The translations under genes were made by a program, and so were the position numbers. From NCBI GenBank assembly GCA_020054175.1, contig JAGVLR010000160.1:1-8029 (forward strand): a DNA stretch of 8,029 bases, written 5' to 3'. Source of the DNA: Candidatus Dadabacteria bacterium. Its GTDB lineage: Bacteria > Desulfobacterota_D > UBA1144 > Nemesobacterales > UBA2774. The notes below the pieces were generated by a model. It made no database searches. It was not told the DNA's origin and saw only the letters and a list, made by a program, of their open reading frames with translations. Of this stretch, positions 1 to 6,136 are shown piece by piece; positions within the stretch are counted from its first letter, which is position 1, and the number at the start of each line of letters is the position of its first letter.

Positions 1-2
1 GT

Positions 3-215
3 TTACTTGGCCGCCTTGAAATACTTGTCCCTGGCTTCCTTCGGGAGGTGGCGCTTAAGATATTCGTAGACCGCTTCCCTCACTATCTGCGCCGGCCTCA
101 TCTGCAGGTGCCACTGCGATTCGTTCAGCATGTCGACGAATTCCTGCGAAGCCTTGACGTATATAGCCTTGTCGAGCGTCTCTTTCTTCCTGGCTTCCTT
201 CTTCCGGGTAGTCAT
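3..215 (-). CDS. Small basic ribbon-helix-helix-like DNA-binding protein
   Basis: A complete 70-residue ORF ending in TAA. The N-terminus is very basic (Lys/Arg-rich in residues 4-16). A short strand follows (about 17-22, AIYVKA), then a helix (23-33), a linker containing QMRP, and a second amphipathic helix (42-55, with IVREAVYEYLKR). This strand-helix-helix order and size match the MetJ/Arc/CopG fold of small dimeric repressors and antitoxins. The family assignment is by pattern only; no exact family is recognised. No toxin-like partner is visible, because the next gene on this strand lies outside the window. No Shine-Dalgarno sequence precedes the ATG, and no alternative start codon is available before Met29. 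An AT-rich tract lies directly upstream. The protein could be a transcription regulator or an orphan antitoxin; the gene itself is fairly secure, the role is not. Confidence 0.62.
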   Translation of the reverse strand: MTTRKKEARKKETLDKAIYVKASQEFVDMLNESQWHLQMRPAQIVREAVYEYLKRHLPKEARDKYFKAAK

Positions 216-250
216 ATTTTAAGTATATACCATATTTCAGATATAAAATG
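216..250 (-). promoter_or_regulatory. Candidate promoter abutting the ribbon-helix-helix gene
   Basis: On the minus strand TATACT (227-222) is a five-of-six match to a sigma70 -10 box and lies only six bases before the ATG, so transcription would start at or very near the start codon. No good -35 box is present at the expected distance. The 8-bp palindrome GTATATAC (223-230) overlaps the -10 box and would be a reasonable autoregulatory operator for a dimeric repressor, but such AT-rich palindromes are common by chance. Confidence 0.35.
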
Positions 251-492
251 AATAGCCTGAATTCCCCATGCCCGCACGGCGGCTCCCTCTTATAATTATA
301 TCTGTTAAATTCAGCAGGTTACGGAATTCCCGCGCGCAAATTTCGCCATTCGTGTATATTAATCTATGTGGCCGCATGATTCCTCTCCTGAACATTGGTA
401 GCGTGGTCGGAGCGGGTCCGAAGCTCGTATTCAGGGCAGGGAAAGCGCCGCAAACACGGCGCGCCGGGATAAAGCGCGCAGGGGCAACATCG
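251..492. other. Non-coding gap between divergent genes
   Basis: No convincing gene was found here. An open frame continues upstream of the protease start to 268, but its translation has no protein-like features. A perfect TATAAT occurs at 291-296 without a recognisable -35 box. A short hairpin GCGCCG/CGGCGC (445-450 with 457-462, six-base loop) lies in the probable leader of the downstream protease gene. The gap should hold the protease promoter, but it cannot be placed with confidence. Confidence 0.4.
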
Positions 493-1584
493 ATGAAATG
501 GTCCTGGAAGCTCGGAGTCTTCGGCGGTATTCCGGTCTACATCCACGCGACCTTCCTTCTCATCATCGCGTGGGTCGTCCTCGTTCACTGGACGAGCGGC
601 GAAACCGTCGCGTCCATCATAGGCGGGGTGATTTTCGTCCTCGCGCTCTTTTTGTGTGTCGTCCTTCACGAGTACGGCCACGCGCTCACGGCCCGCCGCT
701 ACGGCATCAAAACGCGCGACATCACCCTCCTTCCGATAGGAGGCGTCGCACGGCTCGAGCGCATGCCCGACGACCCGATGCAGGAGCTCAAGGTCGCCCT
801 CGCCGGCCCGGCGGTAAACGTCGCGATAGCCGCCGTTCTCTATCTGTGGCTTCTACTGACGCGAGGGCTGGGCCCGGTAAGCGATCTCACGATGACCCAG
901 GGCTCCTTCGCCGAGCGTCTCATGTTCGTAAACATATTCCTGGTCGTTTTCAACCTCATCCCCGCATTCCCGATGGACGGCGGAAGGGTGCTGAGGGCGC
1001 TTCTGGCCCTGCGGACAGACTACACCCGCGCCACGCAGACCGCGGCCACGATAGGGCAGGGCATAGCGCTCCTTTTCGGATTCGTAGGTCTATTCACGAA
1101 CCCCTTCCTCGTCTTCATAGCCCTCTTCGTCTGGATTGGGGCTGCGCAGGAGGCCACGATGGTAAAGGTCAGGTCGGCGCTCGGGGGCATACCGGTCGAA
1201 AAAGCCATGCTGACCGATTTCAGAACCGTAAGCCCGGACGACACCCTGAGCCGTCTTATCGAGCTCACGATGTCCGGCTCTCAGCAGGATTTCCCCGTGT
1301 CGGACGGCTTCGGAATAGTCGGCATGGTGGCGCACCAGGACCTTATAAAAGGGCTCTCCGAATATGGTGAAAACGCCACGGTCGGCCGGATTATGCGCCG
1401 CGAGTTCGAAGTGCTCGATCCGGGGGACATGCTGGAGACGGCATTCACCCGCCTGCATGCAAAAGACCTCCTGACCGTCCCGGTCGTTAGAAACGGGAGA
1501 CTTGTCGGTCTTCTCACGATGGACAACGTCGGCGAGTACATGAGAATACAGGCCGCGATGTCGGGCAAGAGGGCGAGGGCCTGA
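493..1584 (+). CDS. Site-2 protease family membrane metalloprotease with paired CBS domains
   Basis: The 363-residue product is an M50-family (S2P-type) zinc intramembrane protease. Several hydrophobic segments are visible (about 20-31, 43-58, 105-122, 143-157, 186-216). The zinc-binding motif HEYGH is at 59-63, and the second family motif NLIPAFPMDGG at 154-164 supplies the third ligand, Asp162. Two CBS repeats follow (about 236-288 and 294-350). This is the layout of the S2P subclass without a PDZ domain, in which CBS domains are thought to sense adenine nucleotides. Such proteases cut transmembrane substrates, often anti-sigma factors; no candidate substrate is present in the window. The ATG at 493 is chosen because AGGGG (480-484) lies eight bases upstream and the family begins with a sequence like KLGVFGGIPVYIH. 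The in-frame extension back to 268 has no family similarity. The next gene, copA, follows after 96 bases. Confidence 0.93.
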   Translation: MKWSWKLGVFGGIPVYIHATFLLIIAWVVLVHWTSGETVASIIGGVIFVLALFLCVVLHEYGHALTARRYGIKTRDITLLPIGGVARLERMPDDPMQELKVALAGPAVNVAIAAVLYLWLLLTRGLGPVSDLTMTQGSFAERLMFVNIFLVVFNLIPAFPMDGGRVLRALLALRTDYTRATQTAATIGQGIALLFGFVGLFTNPFLVFIALFVWIGAAQEATMVKVRSALGGIPVEKAMLTDFRTVSPDDTLSRLIELTMSGSQQDFPVSDGFGIVGMVAHQDLIKGLSEYGENATVGRIMRREFEVLDPGDMLETAFTRLHAKDLLTVPVVRNGRLVGLLTMDNVGEYMRIQAAMSGKRARA

Positions 1585-1604
1585 TCGCCCTCTCCGGCGC
1601 TTTT
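1568..1604 (+). terminator. Hairpin over the protease stop codon, possible weak terminator
   Basis: AGAGGGCGA (1568-1576) pairs perfectly over 9 bp with TCGCCCTCT (1585-1593). The 8-base loop contains the TGA stop codon. Only four T residues follow, after a 7-base gap, so this is a poor intrinsic terminator and may instead be a 3'-end structure or attenuator before copA. Confidence 0.35.
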
Positions 1605-1635
1605 ATGAATTAATCCTGAATCGCAGGCCCGGCTG

Positions 1636-1665
1636 TTCGCATCGTAATCTCGACGGGGATATACT
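1636..1665 (+). promoter_or_regulatory. Candidate copA promoter
   Basis: TTCGCA (1636-1641) and TATACT (1660-1665) are separated by 18 bases, giving 4/6 and 5/6 matches to sigma70 boxes. No CueR-type dyad or other copper-responsive operator is recognised. The predicted start would lie almost on the GGAG ribosome binding site (1672-1675), leaving a very short leader, so the prediction is weak. Confidence 0.28.
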
Positions 1666-1680
1666 GAAAACGGAGATAAC

Positions 1681-3909
1681 ATGAAAACCTCGAACGAAAC
1701 GACACACAGGCTTCACATAAAGGACATGAGCTGCGCCGGATGCGTCGATACCGTCCAAAGGACTCTTAATTCGCTCTCCGGCGTAAAATCTGCGGAGGTC
1801 AATTTCGCCGAGAAAACGGCTACCGTCACGGGCGACGTGTCGCCAGATACGCTCGTTTCGGCGGTGAGCGGCGCAGGATACACGGCATCCGTCCTAAAGG
1901 GCGAAGACTCCGAGTCCGAAAAGGAAGGAGAGGAAGCAGCTTTATACCGCGACCTTCTCAAGCGCACGATAATCTCGGGCGTCATCAGCGCCGTCATATT
2001 CGTGGTCAGCATGTTTCACGTGCTCCCGCCGCTCGACACCGGGGCGGGAAGGGTAGCCTGGGGGATAGTATCCCTTCTCACACTCTTCGTTCTGGTCTAC
2101 GGCGGCGGCAGGTTCTTCACCGGCGCCCTCAAGTCATTCCGCAACCACAATGCCAACATGGACACCCTCGTCGCCATAGGCACGGGCGTCGCCTGGGTCT
2201 ATTCAACATTCGTAGTCCTCTTTCCGAACGCCGTCGGAGATCTCGCCGGCCATCTCTACTTCGAAACGGCTGCACTAATCATCGCTCTTATCGACCTCGG
2301 CGCGACGCTCGAAATGAGGGCTCGCGGCAAAACGTCGGAAGCAATAAAACGCCTGATAGGTCTCAAGCCGAGGACGGCCAGGGTCGTAAGGGGCGGAGCC
2401 GAAATCGACGTTCCGATTTCAGAGGTCGTCCTGGGCGACATAGTCCGCGTCCGTCCGGGCGAGAAAATTCCCGTAGACGGTGCCATAACCGAAGGCTCGT
2501 CCCAGATCGACGAATCCATGCTGACAGGCGAGCCCATGCCCGCCGAGAAAAGGATAGGGGACGAAGTCGTGGGCGGCACCATAAACAAAGCGGGGAGTTT
2601 TCTCTTCAGGGCTACGCGCGTCGGCGAGGAAACGGCGCTCGCCCGCATTATCGAAATGGTCAGAAAAGCCCAGAGCTCGAAACCGGAGATCGGTCGGCTC
2701 GCGGACAGGGTCTCCGGCATCTTCGTCCCGTCGGTTCTCCTCGTGGCAGTCTTCACGCTCCTCGCGTGGTTTAATTTCGGCCCCGAGCCGAAATTGACGT
2801 ACATGCTCGTAACGGCCATGGCGGTTCTTATAATCGCCTGCCCCTGCGCGCTCGGGCTCGCAACGCCGATATCCGTCATGGTCGGCGTCGGCAAGGCTGC
2901 CGAATACGGGGTGCTTATTCGAAAGGGCGACGCGCTCCAGCAGGCGGGGAAGCTGACTGCCATAGTGCTCGACAAGACAGGCACGATAACGCAGGGAAGG
3001 CCGGTCGTGACGGCGGTCGAGCCCTCGGGCGGAATGAGCGAAGATGAAATTCTCTCCCTCGCCGCCGGTCTCGAATCGGGCTCGGAGCATCCGCTCGCGG
3101 AAGCGGTGCTCGAAGCTGCGAAAGCAAAAAACCTGCCCGCAAAAGAAGTAACCTCGTTCGAGGCCGTCTCCGGCCACGGCGTCAGGGCAGTCTACGCCGG
3201 AAAGACGGTCCTTCTCGGAAATAAGAAGCTCATGAAAGACAACAATGTCGCCCTAGGCGACGGCGAAGCCCGCGCGGAAGAGCTCTCGCGAACGGGCAAA
3301 ACGGTAGTCTTCCTCGCGGCCGGCGGCGCGCTTGCGGGCCTCCTGGGAATATCCGACCCGTTAAAGCCCGACTCGAAAGCGGCCGTCGAGCGGCTCAGAA
3401 AAATGGGCCTCAAGGTAATCATGCTCACGGGCGACAACCGCGTCACAGCCGAGGCTGTGGCGAAGGAAACGGGAATAGACGAGTTCATCGCCGAGGCCCT
3501 CCCCGACGGAAAGGCGGACGAGATTTCGAAGCTAAGGGCGAAGGGAGAAAGGGTAGGCATGGTGGGCGACGGCATTAACGACGCACCGGCCCTCGCCGGC
3601 GCCGACGTCGGGTTCGCCATCGGAAGCGGAACGGACGTCGCGATCGAAAGCGCCGACATCACCCTCATGCGGGGCTCGCTTCACGGCGTCGCCGATGCGA
3701 TTAAAATCTCGAATGCTACCGTAAGAAATATAAAAGAGAACCTCTTCGGGGCGTTTGCCTACAACACGCTCGCCATACCGGTCGCGGCCGGGGTGCTCTT
3801 CCCCTTTACTGGAATGCTCCTCAATCCGATAATAGCGGGCGCCGCGATGGCCCTTTCGTCCTTCACAGTCGTAACGAACGCAAACCGCCTCAGGTGGTTC
3901 AAGCCGTAA
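1681..3909 (+). CDS. copA: Cu(I)-exporting P1B-type ATPase
   Basis: This 742-residue protein is a complete heavy-metal P-type ATPase that pumps Cu(I) out of the cytoplasm using ATP. It has one N-terminal HMA domain (about 10-72) with a CAGC metal motif (C18, C21), then membrane segments near 95-115, 125-145, 159-182 and 192-212. The actuator domain carries TGEP (282-285). TM6 holds the CPC transport motif (C387, C389). The phosphorylation site is DKTGT with Asp431. SEHP (468-471), TGDN (583-586) and GDGINDAP (629-636) complete the ATP-binding and hinge motifs. The last two helices carry AYN (693-695) and M723 with S726-S727, the signature separating Cu(I) pumps from Zn/Cd pumps. Length is usual for a single-HMA CopA. 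GGAG (1672-1675) lies five bases before the ATG. The cupredoxin gene starts 22 bases after the stop, indicating co-transcription. No copper-responsive regulator or chaperone gene is nearby. Confidence 0.97.
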   Translation: MKTSNETTHRLHIKDMSCAGCVDTVQRTLNSLSGVKSAEVNFAEKTATVTGDVSPDTLVSAVSGAGYTASVLKGEDSESEKEGEEAALYRDLLKRTIISGVISAVIFVVSMFHVLPPLDTGAGRVAWGIVSLLTLFVLVYGGGRFFTGALKSFRNHNANMDTLVAIGTGVAWVYSTFVVLFPNAVGDLAGHLYFETAALIIALIDLGATLEMRARGKTSEAIKRLIGLKPRTARVVRGGAEIDVPISEVVLGDIVRVRPGEKIPVDGAITEGSSQIDESMLTGEPMPAEKRIGDEVVGGTINKAGSFLFRATRVGEETALARIIEMVRKAQSSKPEIGRLADRVSGIFVPSVLLVAVFTLLAWFNFGPEPKLTYMLVTAMAVLIIACPCALGLATPISVMVGVGKAAEYGVLIRKGDALQQAGKLTAIVLDKTGTITQGRPVVTAVEPSGGMSEDEILSLAAGLESGSEHPLAEAVLEAAKAKNLPAKEVTSFEAVSGHGVRAVYAGKTVLLGNKKLMKDNNVALGDGEARAEELSRTGKTVVFLAAGGALAGLLGISDPLKPDSKAAVERLRKMGLKVIMLTGDNRVTAEAVAKETGIDEFIAEALPDGKADEISKLRAKGERVGMVGDGINDAPALAGADVGFAIGSGTDVAIESADITLMRGSLHGVADAIKISNATVRNIKENLFGAFAYNTLAIPVAAGVLFPFTGMLLNPIIAGAAMALSSFTVVTNANRLRWFKP

Positions 3910-3931
3910 GAAAAATTAAAAGGTGACTCAA

Positions 3932-4303
3932 ATGACGCTGCTGGTAAATATTCTCGGTCTGGCCGCCGCGGCCTTCATAGTCTGGTGGTTCTGGCTCTCG
4001 AAAAATCGTCCCGAAGTAAAAGCAGGTGACGGTGCGCTCGACATAATCGTCGACGGCGGCGTTTACGAGCCCTCCGTCATACGCGCCAGCGCGGGAAAGC
4101 CTCTCAGGCTGAGATTCATCAGGAAGGACAAAAACCCTTGTGCCGAAAAGGTGATTTTCAGCGGGCTCGGCGTAAGCGCGGATCTCCCCCTCGGGCAGCC
4201 CCGCGAAGTAGGATTCACGCCGGAGAACCCGGGGGAGTACGAATTTACCTGTCAGATGGCCATGTACAGGGGGAAGCTGATTGTAGAGCCAGCCCGGCAA
4301 TGA
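3932..4303 (+). CDS. Membrane-anchored cupredoxin-like copper-binding protein
   Basis: A 123-residue protein with an N-terminal hydrophobic anchor (about 3-22) followed by one cupredoxin-like beta domain (about 36-118) that should lie on the periplasmic side. The pattern Cys70 (NPCAEKVIF) plus the C-terminal GEYEFTCQMAMYRG stretch, with C107, M109 and M111, matches the small cupredoxin family often found beside or fused to copper ATPases. There is no histidine anywhere in the mature domain, so the metal site must be built from Cys and Met, unlike plastocyanin or azurin. It lies 22 bases after copA and probably receives or buffers exported Cu(I); that role is inferred from context. The ATG at 3932 is preferred because AAGGTG (3920-3925) is six bases upstream. 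An in-frame GTG at 3923 would overlap that ribosome binding site. Confidence 0.88.
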   Translation: MTLLVNILGLAAAAFIVWWFWLSKNRPEVKAGDGALDIIVDGGVYEPSVIRASAGKPLRLRFIRKDKNPCAEKVIFSGLGVSADLPLGQPREVGFTPENPGEYEFTCQMAMYRGKLIVEPARQ

Positions 4304-4326
4304 CGTGCGACTCCCTCCGGCCGTGC

Positions 4327-4388
4327 CGCGCCGTTGCCCGAATCACGGCGCGATAAGCCTCCATCTCGTGCATGAAGCTCAAGCACGA
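4327..4388. other. Two hairpins downstream of the copper genes
   Basis: In the 160-base gap between the convergent cupredoxin and cold-shock genes, CGCGCCG (4327-4333) pairs with CGGCGCG (4346-4352), and TCGTGC (4366-4371) pairs with GCACGA (4383-4388). Neither is followed by a T-run on the plus strand, so they are not classic intrinsic terminators for the copA unit, but they could protect the 3' end. Confidence 0.3.
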
Positions 4389-4415
4389 ATCAAAACAAGA
4401 AGTCCAGTCTGTGTA

Positions 4416-4440
4416 AAAAAGTTACATCCGGGAACTTCCT
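4416..4440 (-). terminator. Probable intrinsic terminator of the cold-shock gene
   Basis: On the minus strand AGGAAGTT (4440-4433) can pair with AACTTTTT (4423-4416) through an 8-bp AU-rich stem containing two G-U pairs and a nine-base loop, ending in a run of six T (4420-4415). It lies 24 bases after the stop codon. A second hairpin CAAGGT/ACCTTG (4455-4460 with 4471-4476) spans the stop codon itself. The stem is weak, hence moderate confidence. Confidence 0.42.
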
Positions 4441-4463
4441 GAAGCGGGCTCGGACAAGGTCCT

Positions 4464-4664
4464 TTAGGAAACCTTGTTGACCTTGCTGGCCTGAAGACCC
4501 TTTGGGCTTTCGACTACTTCGAATTCGACCTCGTCGCCTTCCGCCAAGGTCCTGAAACCTGCGCCTTCTATTGCGCTGTAATGGACGAAAACATCCTTAC
4601 CGTTGTCCTGCTCGATAAACCCGAAACCTTTCGACTCGTTAAACCATTTTACCTTGCCTTTCAA
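4464..4664 (-). CDS. Cold-shock domain protein (CspA family), TTG start
   Basis: The 66-residue product is a single cold-shock domain, a five-stranded OB fold that binds single-stranded RNA or DNA and melts RNA structure. It begins with the family hallmark KGKVKWFNESKGFGFI, with RNP1 KGFGFI at 12-17 and RNP2 VFVHY at 25-29. Its length is exactly that of typical bacterial Csps. No ATG fits: the only well-placed start is TTG at 4664-4662, six bases after a strong GGAGGA (4676-4671). A longer reading from a TTG at 4691 would place that ribosome binding site inside the coding region and add residues the family lacks. The gene is divergent from tpx. Csp paralogues are hard to tell apart, so no specific symbol is given and cold induction is not assumed. 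Confidence 0.95.
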   Translation of the reverse strand: MKGKVKWFNESKGFGFIEQDNGKDVFVHYSAIEGAGFRTLAEGDEVEFEVVESPKGLQASKVNKVS

Positions 4665-4695
4665 AGCAATTCCTCCGAAGAATAATTTCAATCCA

Positions 4696-4723
4696 AGAGT
4701 ACATATTTTTAATATTTAGTCAA
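4696..4723 (-). promoter_or_regulatory. Candidate cold-shock gene promoter
   Basis: On the minus strand TTGACT (4723-4718) is a 5/6 match to the -35 box, followed after 16 AT-rich bases by TACTCT (4701-4696), a weak 3/6 -10 box. Transcription would start near 4689, giving a leader of about 25 bases rather than the long leader of E. coli cspA. Confidence 0.4.
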
Positions 4724-4759
4724 CAGAAATAGGTAAAATTCATGAGGGGTTCTGACGGT

Positions 4760-4786
4760 TTGACAACGAAAGCCCGAGTATATAGC
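4760..4786 (+). promoter_or_regulatory. Candidate tpx promoter
   Basis: A perfect TTGACA (4760-4765) is followed by TATAGC (4781-4786) with a short 15-base spacer; TATATA (4779-4784) overlaps it. The -35 box is strong but the spacing is suboptimal, so the exact -10 box is uncertain. No OxyR or PerR site was recognised. Confidence 0.38.
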
Positions 4787-4856
4787 CTTGGGAGTAATCG
4801 CTCCCTCGACCGGGGTGCGAAACAGAACCCGAATAAATTCCCTGAGGAGGAAAATT

Positions 4857-5375
4857 ATGTCACAGGAAAGAGCCGGCTTGGTGACCATGAAAGGAAACCC
4901 CGTGACGCTCGTCGGACACGAGGTAAAGCCCGGGGACGCCGCCCCTGATTTCAAGCTCTACGCCATGCCCGGAGCGCCCGTCGGGCTCCACGATCTCGGG
5001 AGCAAGGTGAAAGTGTTCAACGTGATCGTTTCTGTAGATACACCTGTCTGCGACGTCCAGACGAGGAAATTCAACGAAGAAGCGGCGAGTCTCGGAGACG
5101 ACGTCGAGATCGTGACGATCAGCATGGACCTCCCCTTCGCGCTCAAGCGCTACTGCGCCGCCGAGGGTATAGACAAGGTCAAAACCCTCTCCGATTACAA
5201 GGATGCGTCGTTCGGCGAAAATTACGGCGTCCTTATAAAAGAGAACAGGCTCCTTGCAAGGTCCATATTCGTCGTCGACAAGGACGATAAGGTAAAGTAC
5301 GTCGAAATAGTCCCCGAGATCGCGAGCGAGCCCAACTACGAGGCCGCCATCTCGGCCGTGAAAGCGGCGCTATAG
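4857..5375 (+). CDS. tpx: Thiol peroxidase (atypical 2-Cys peroxiredoxin, Tpx)
   Basis: A 172-residue peroxiredoxin of the Tpx subfamily, which reduces hydrogen peroxide and organic hydroperoxides using thioredoxin. The thioredoxin fold begins with GDAAPDF (26-32). The peroxidatic cysteine is C65 in SVDTPVCDVQTRKFN, with Thr62 three residues before it as expected. The resolving cysteine is C100 in RYCAAEG, the helix position typical of Tpx and not of BCP or AhpC. No signal peptide is evident, so it is probably cytoplasmic, although some family members are exported. The ATG at 4857 follows AGGAGG (4845-4850) by six bases; upstream in-frame codons back to 4788 lie in front of this strong ribosome binding site and are not family-like. 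The stop codon lies in a 12-bp tandem duplication. No partner thioredoxin gene is in the window. Confidence 0.96.
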   Translation: MSQERAGLVTMKGNPVTLVGHEVKPGDAAPDFKLYAMPGAPVGLHDLGSKVKVFNVIVSVDTPVCDVQTRKFNEEAASLGDDVEIVTISMDLPFALKRYCAAEGIDKVKTLSDYKDASFGENYGVLIKENRLLARSIFVVDKDDKVKYVEIVPEIASEPNYEAAISAVKAAL

Positions 5376-5387
5376 GCGGCGCTATAG
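5364..5387 (+). repeat. Exact 12-bp tandem duplication across the tpx stop codon
   Basis: GCGGCGCTATAG occurs at 5364-5375 and again, immediately adjacent, at 5376-5387. The unit encodes Ala-Ala-Leu-stop and its length is a multiple of three, so the gene now has a second in-frame TAG twelve bases after the first. Confidence 0.95.
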
Positions 5388-5434
5388 ACGGAATGTTCCG
5401 GAGGCGGACAGCGTCTCGGGTTTTAGGAATCTCA

Positions 5435-5460
5435 GCGGGGCGCGAAACGAACGGCCCCGC
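5435..5460 (+). terminator. GC-rich hairpin downstream of tpx
   Basis: GCGGGGC (5435-5441) pairs with GCCCCGC (5454-5460) around a 12-base loop. No T-run follows, so it is not a classic intrinsic terminator. It lies in the 172-base gap between tpx and the next gene, which has no other coding potential. Confidence 0.25.
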
Positions 5461-5499
5461 CCGGCCCCCCGGGTTTGGGCATGCGCCGGCGGCTGTGTA

Positions 5500-5508
5500 T
5501 GCTTATAT
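5500..5508 (+). promoter_or_regulatory. Possible extended -10 promoter for the DUF59-bioD pair
   Basis: TGC followed by TTATAT (TG at 5500-5501, hexamer 5503-5508) resembles an extended -10 element about 40 bases before the GTG start. There is no -35 box at the right distance, so the support is weak. Confidence 0.22.
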
Positions 5509-5547
5509 TTGCAGGTATCGGTAAATTCGGCGAGGAGGCTGAAATCA

Positions 5548-6075
5548 GTGGGACTCGGAAAATTTTTGAGCGGGCTGTTCTCGGGCGGAAGCGAGGCCCC
5601 CGCTGAAGCAAAGCATGCGGGCGACGCCGGGCATATTAAAAGCGGCGATGCGCACCCTCGCGAAAACTCCGCTCCCGGTGCGTCAGGCGCTTCGCCGTTA
5701 GAAACACGGGCTCAAGAGAGCGCATCCGCTTCTTCCCTCGAAGCCGTGGCGTCCGATTCGCCCCCGGCTGAGCATCCCCAGGTCACGGAGGAAAAGGTCC
5801 TCGAAATCCTGAGCAATGTTTACGACCCCGAAATACCCATCGACATCGTGAACCTCGGGCTCATCTACGGCATAGAGATAGACGGCGGCAACGTCCGGAT
5901 AGAGATGACGATGACGGCCCCGGGCTGTCCTGCGTCCACACAGATCGCGGGCGAATCGAGGCTCCTCGTCGAGGAGATTCCCGGCGTCGAATCGGTGGAC
6001 ATAGAGCTCGTCTGGGACCCGCCGTGGGACCCGAGCAAGATGAGCGAAGAGGCCCGGCAGAGCTTGAATTTCTGA
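5548..6075 (+). CDS. MIP18/DUF59-family Fe-S cluster assembly protein (SufT-like) with N-terminal extension
   Basis: A 175-residue protein. The C-terminal half (about 78-175) is a MIP18/DUF59 domain, the family of SufT and the PaaD-like proteins, which help mature Fe-S proteins in the cytoplasm. Hallmarks are YDPEIPIDIVNLGLIYG (92-108), TAPGCP (123-128) with the conserved reactive Cys127, and the C-terminal VWDPPWDPSKMSEEAR. The N-terminal part is unusual: a short amphipathic stretch (GLGKFLSGLFSGG, 2-14) then about 60 residues rich in Ala, Ser, Gly and Glu, probably disordered. The start is GTG at 5548, nine bases after AGGAGG (5533-5538); a TTG at 5509 lacks a comparable site. bioD starts 39 bases downstream, so the two may share a transcript. 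No suf or isc genes are in the window. The client proteins are unknown. Confidence 0.88.
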   Translation: MGLGKFLSGLFSGGSEAPAEAKHAGDAGHIKSGDAHPRENSAPGASGASPLETRAQESASASSLEAVASDSPPAEHPQVTEEKVLEILSNVYDPEIPIDIVNLGLIYGIEIDGGNVRIEMTMTAPGCPASTQIAGESRLLVEEIPGVESVDIELVWDPPWDPSKMSEEARQSLNF

Positions 6076-6112
6076 CGCGCCCGGCCGAACCCGTCCCCGA
6101 GGCCGCATCCAT

Positions 6113-6136
6113 ATATGACCCCGCATATGACCCCGC
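6113..6136 (+). repeat. Exact 12-bp tandem duplication at the bioD start
   Basis: ATATGACCCCGC occurs at 6113-6124 and again directly at 6125-6136. Each copy contains an ATG in the bioD frame (6115 and 6127), so the protein can begin MTPHMTPL or MTPL. The duplication also duplicates the start codon. Confidence 0.95.

Noticed and set aside
360..480. Possible tRNA in the gap upstream of the protease
   Set aside because: There is no T-loop GGTTCGAATCC-like sequence and no cloverleaf pairing could be drawn.
268..492. N-terminal extension of the S2P protease frame back to an upstream ATG
   Set aside because: The added 75 residues have no membrane-protease character, and a ribosome binding site with a family-typical start is present at 493.
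2256..3668. Long open frames on the minus strand inside copA
   Set aside because: They lie opposite a complete, motif-rich copA and are the usual result of GC-biased codon use; their translations show no recognisable domain.
3923..3931. GTG start nine bases upstream of the cupredoxin ATG
   Set aside because: It falls within the AAGGTG ribosome binding site that serves the ATG at 3932.
4665..4691. Longer cold-shock reading from a TTG at 4691
   Set aside because: It would make the GGAGGA ribosome binding site code for two glycines and adds residues absent from the family.
5509..5547. TTG start for the DUF59 protein
   Set aside because: No ribosome binding site precedes it, whereas AGGAGG lies nine bases before GTG 5548.
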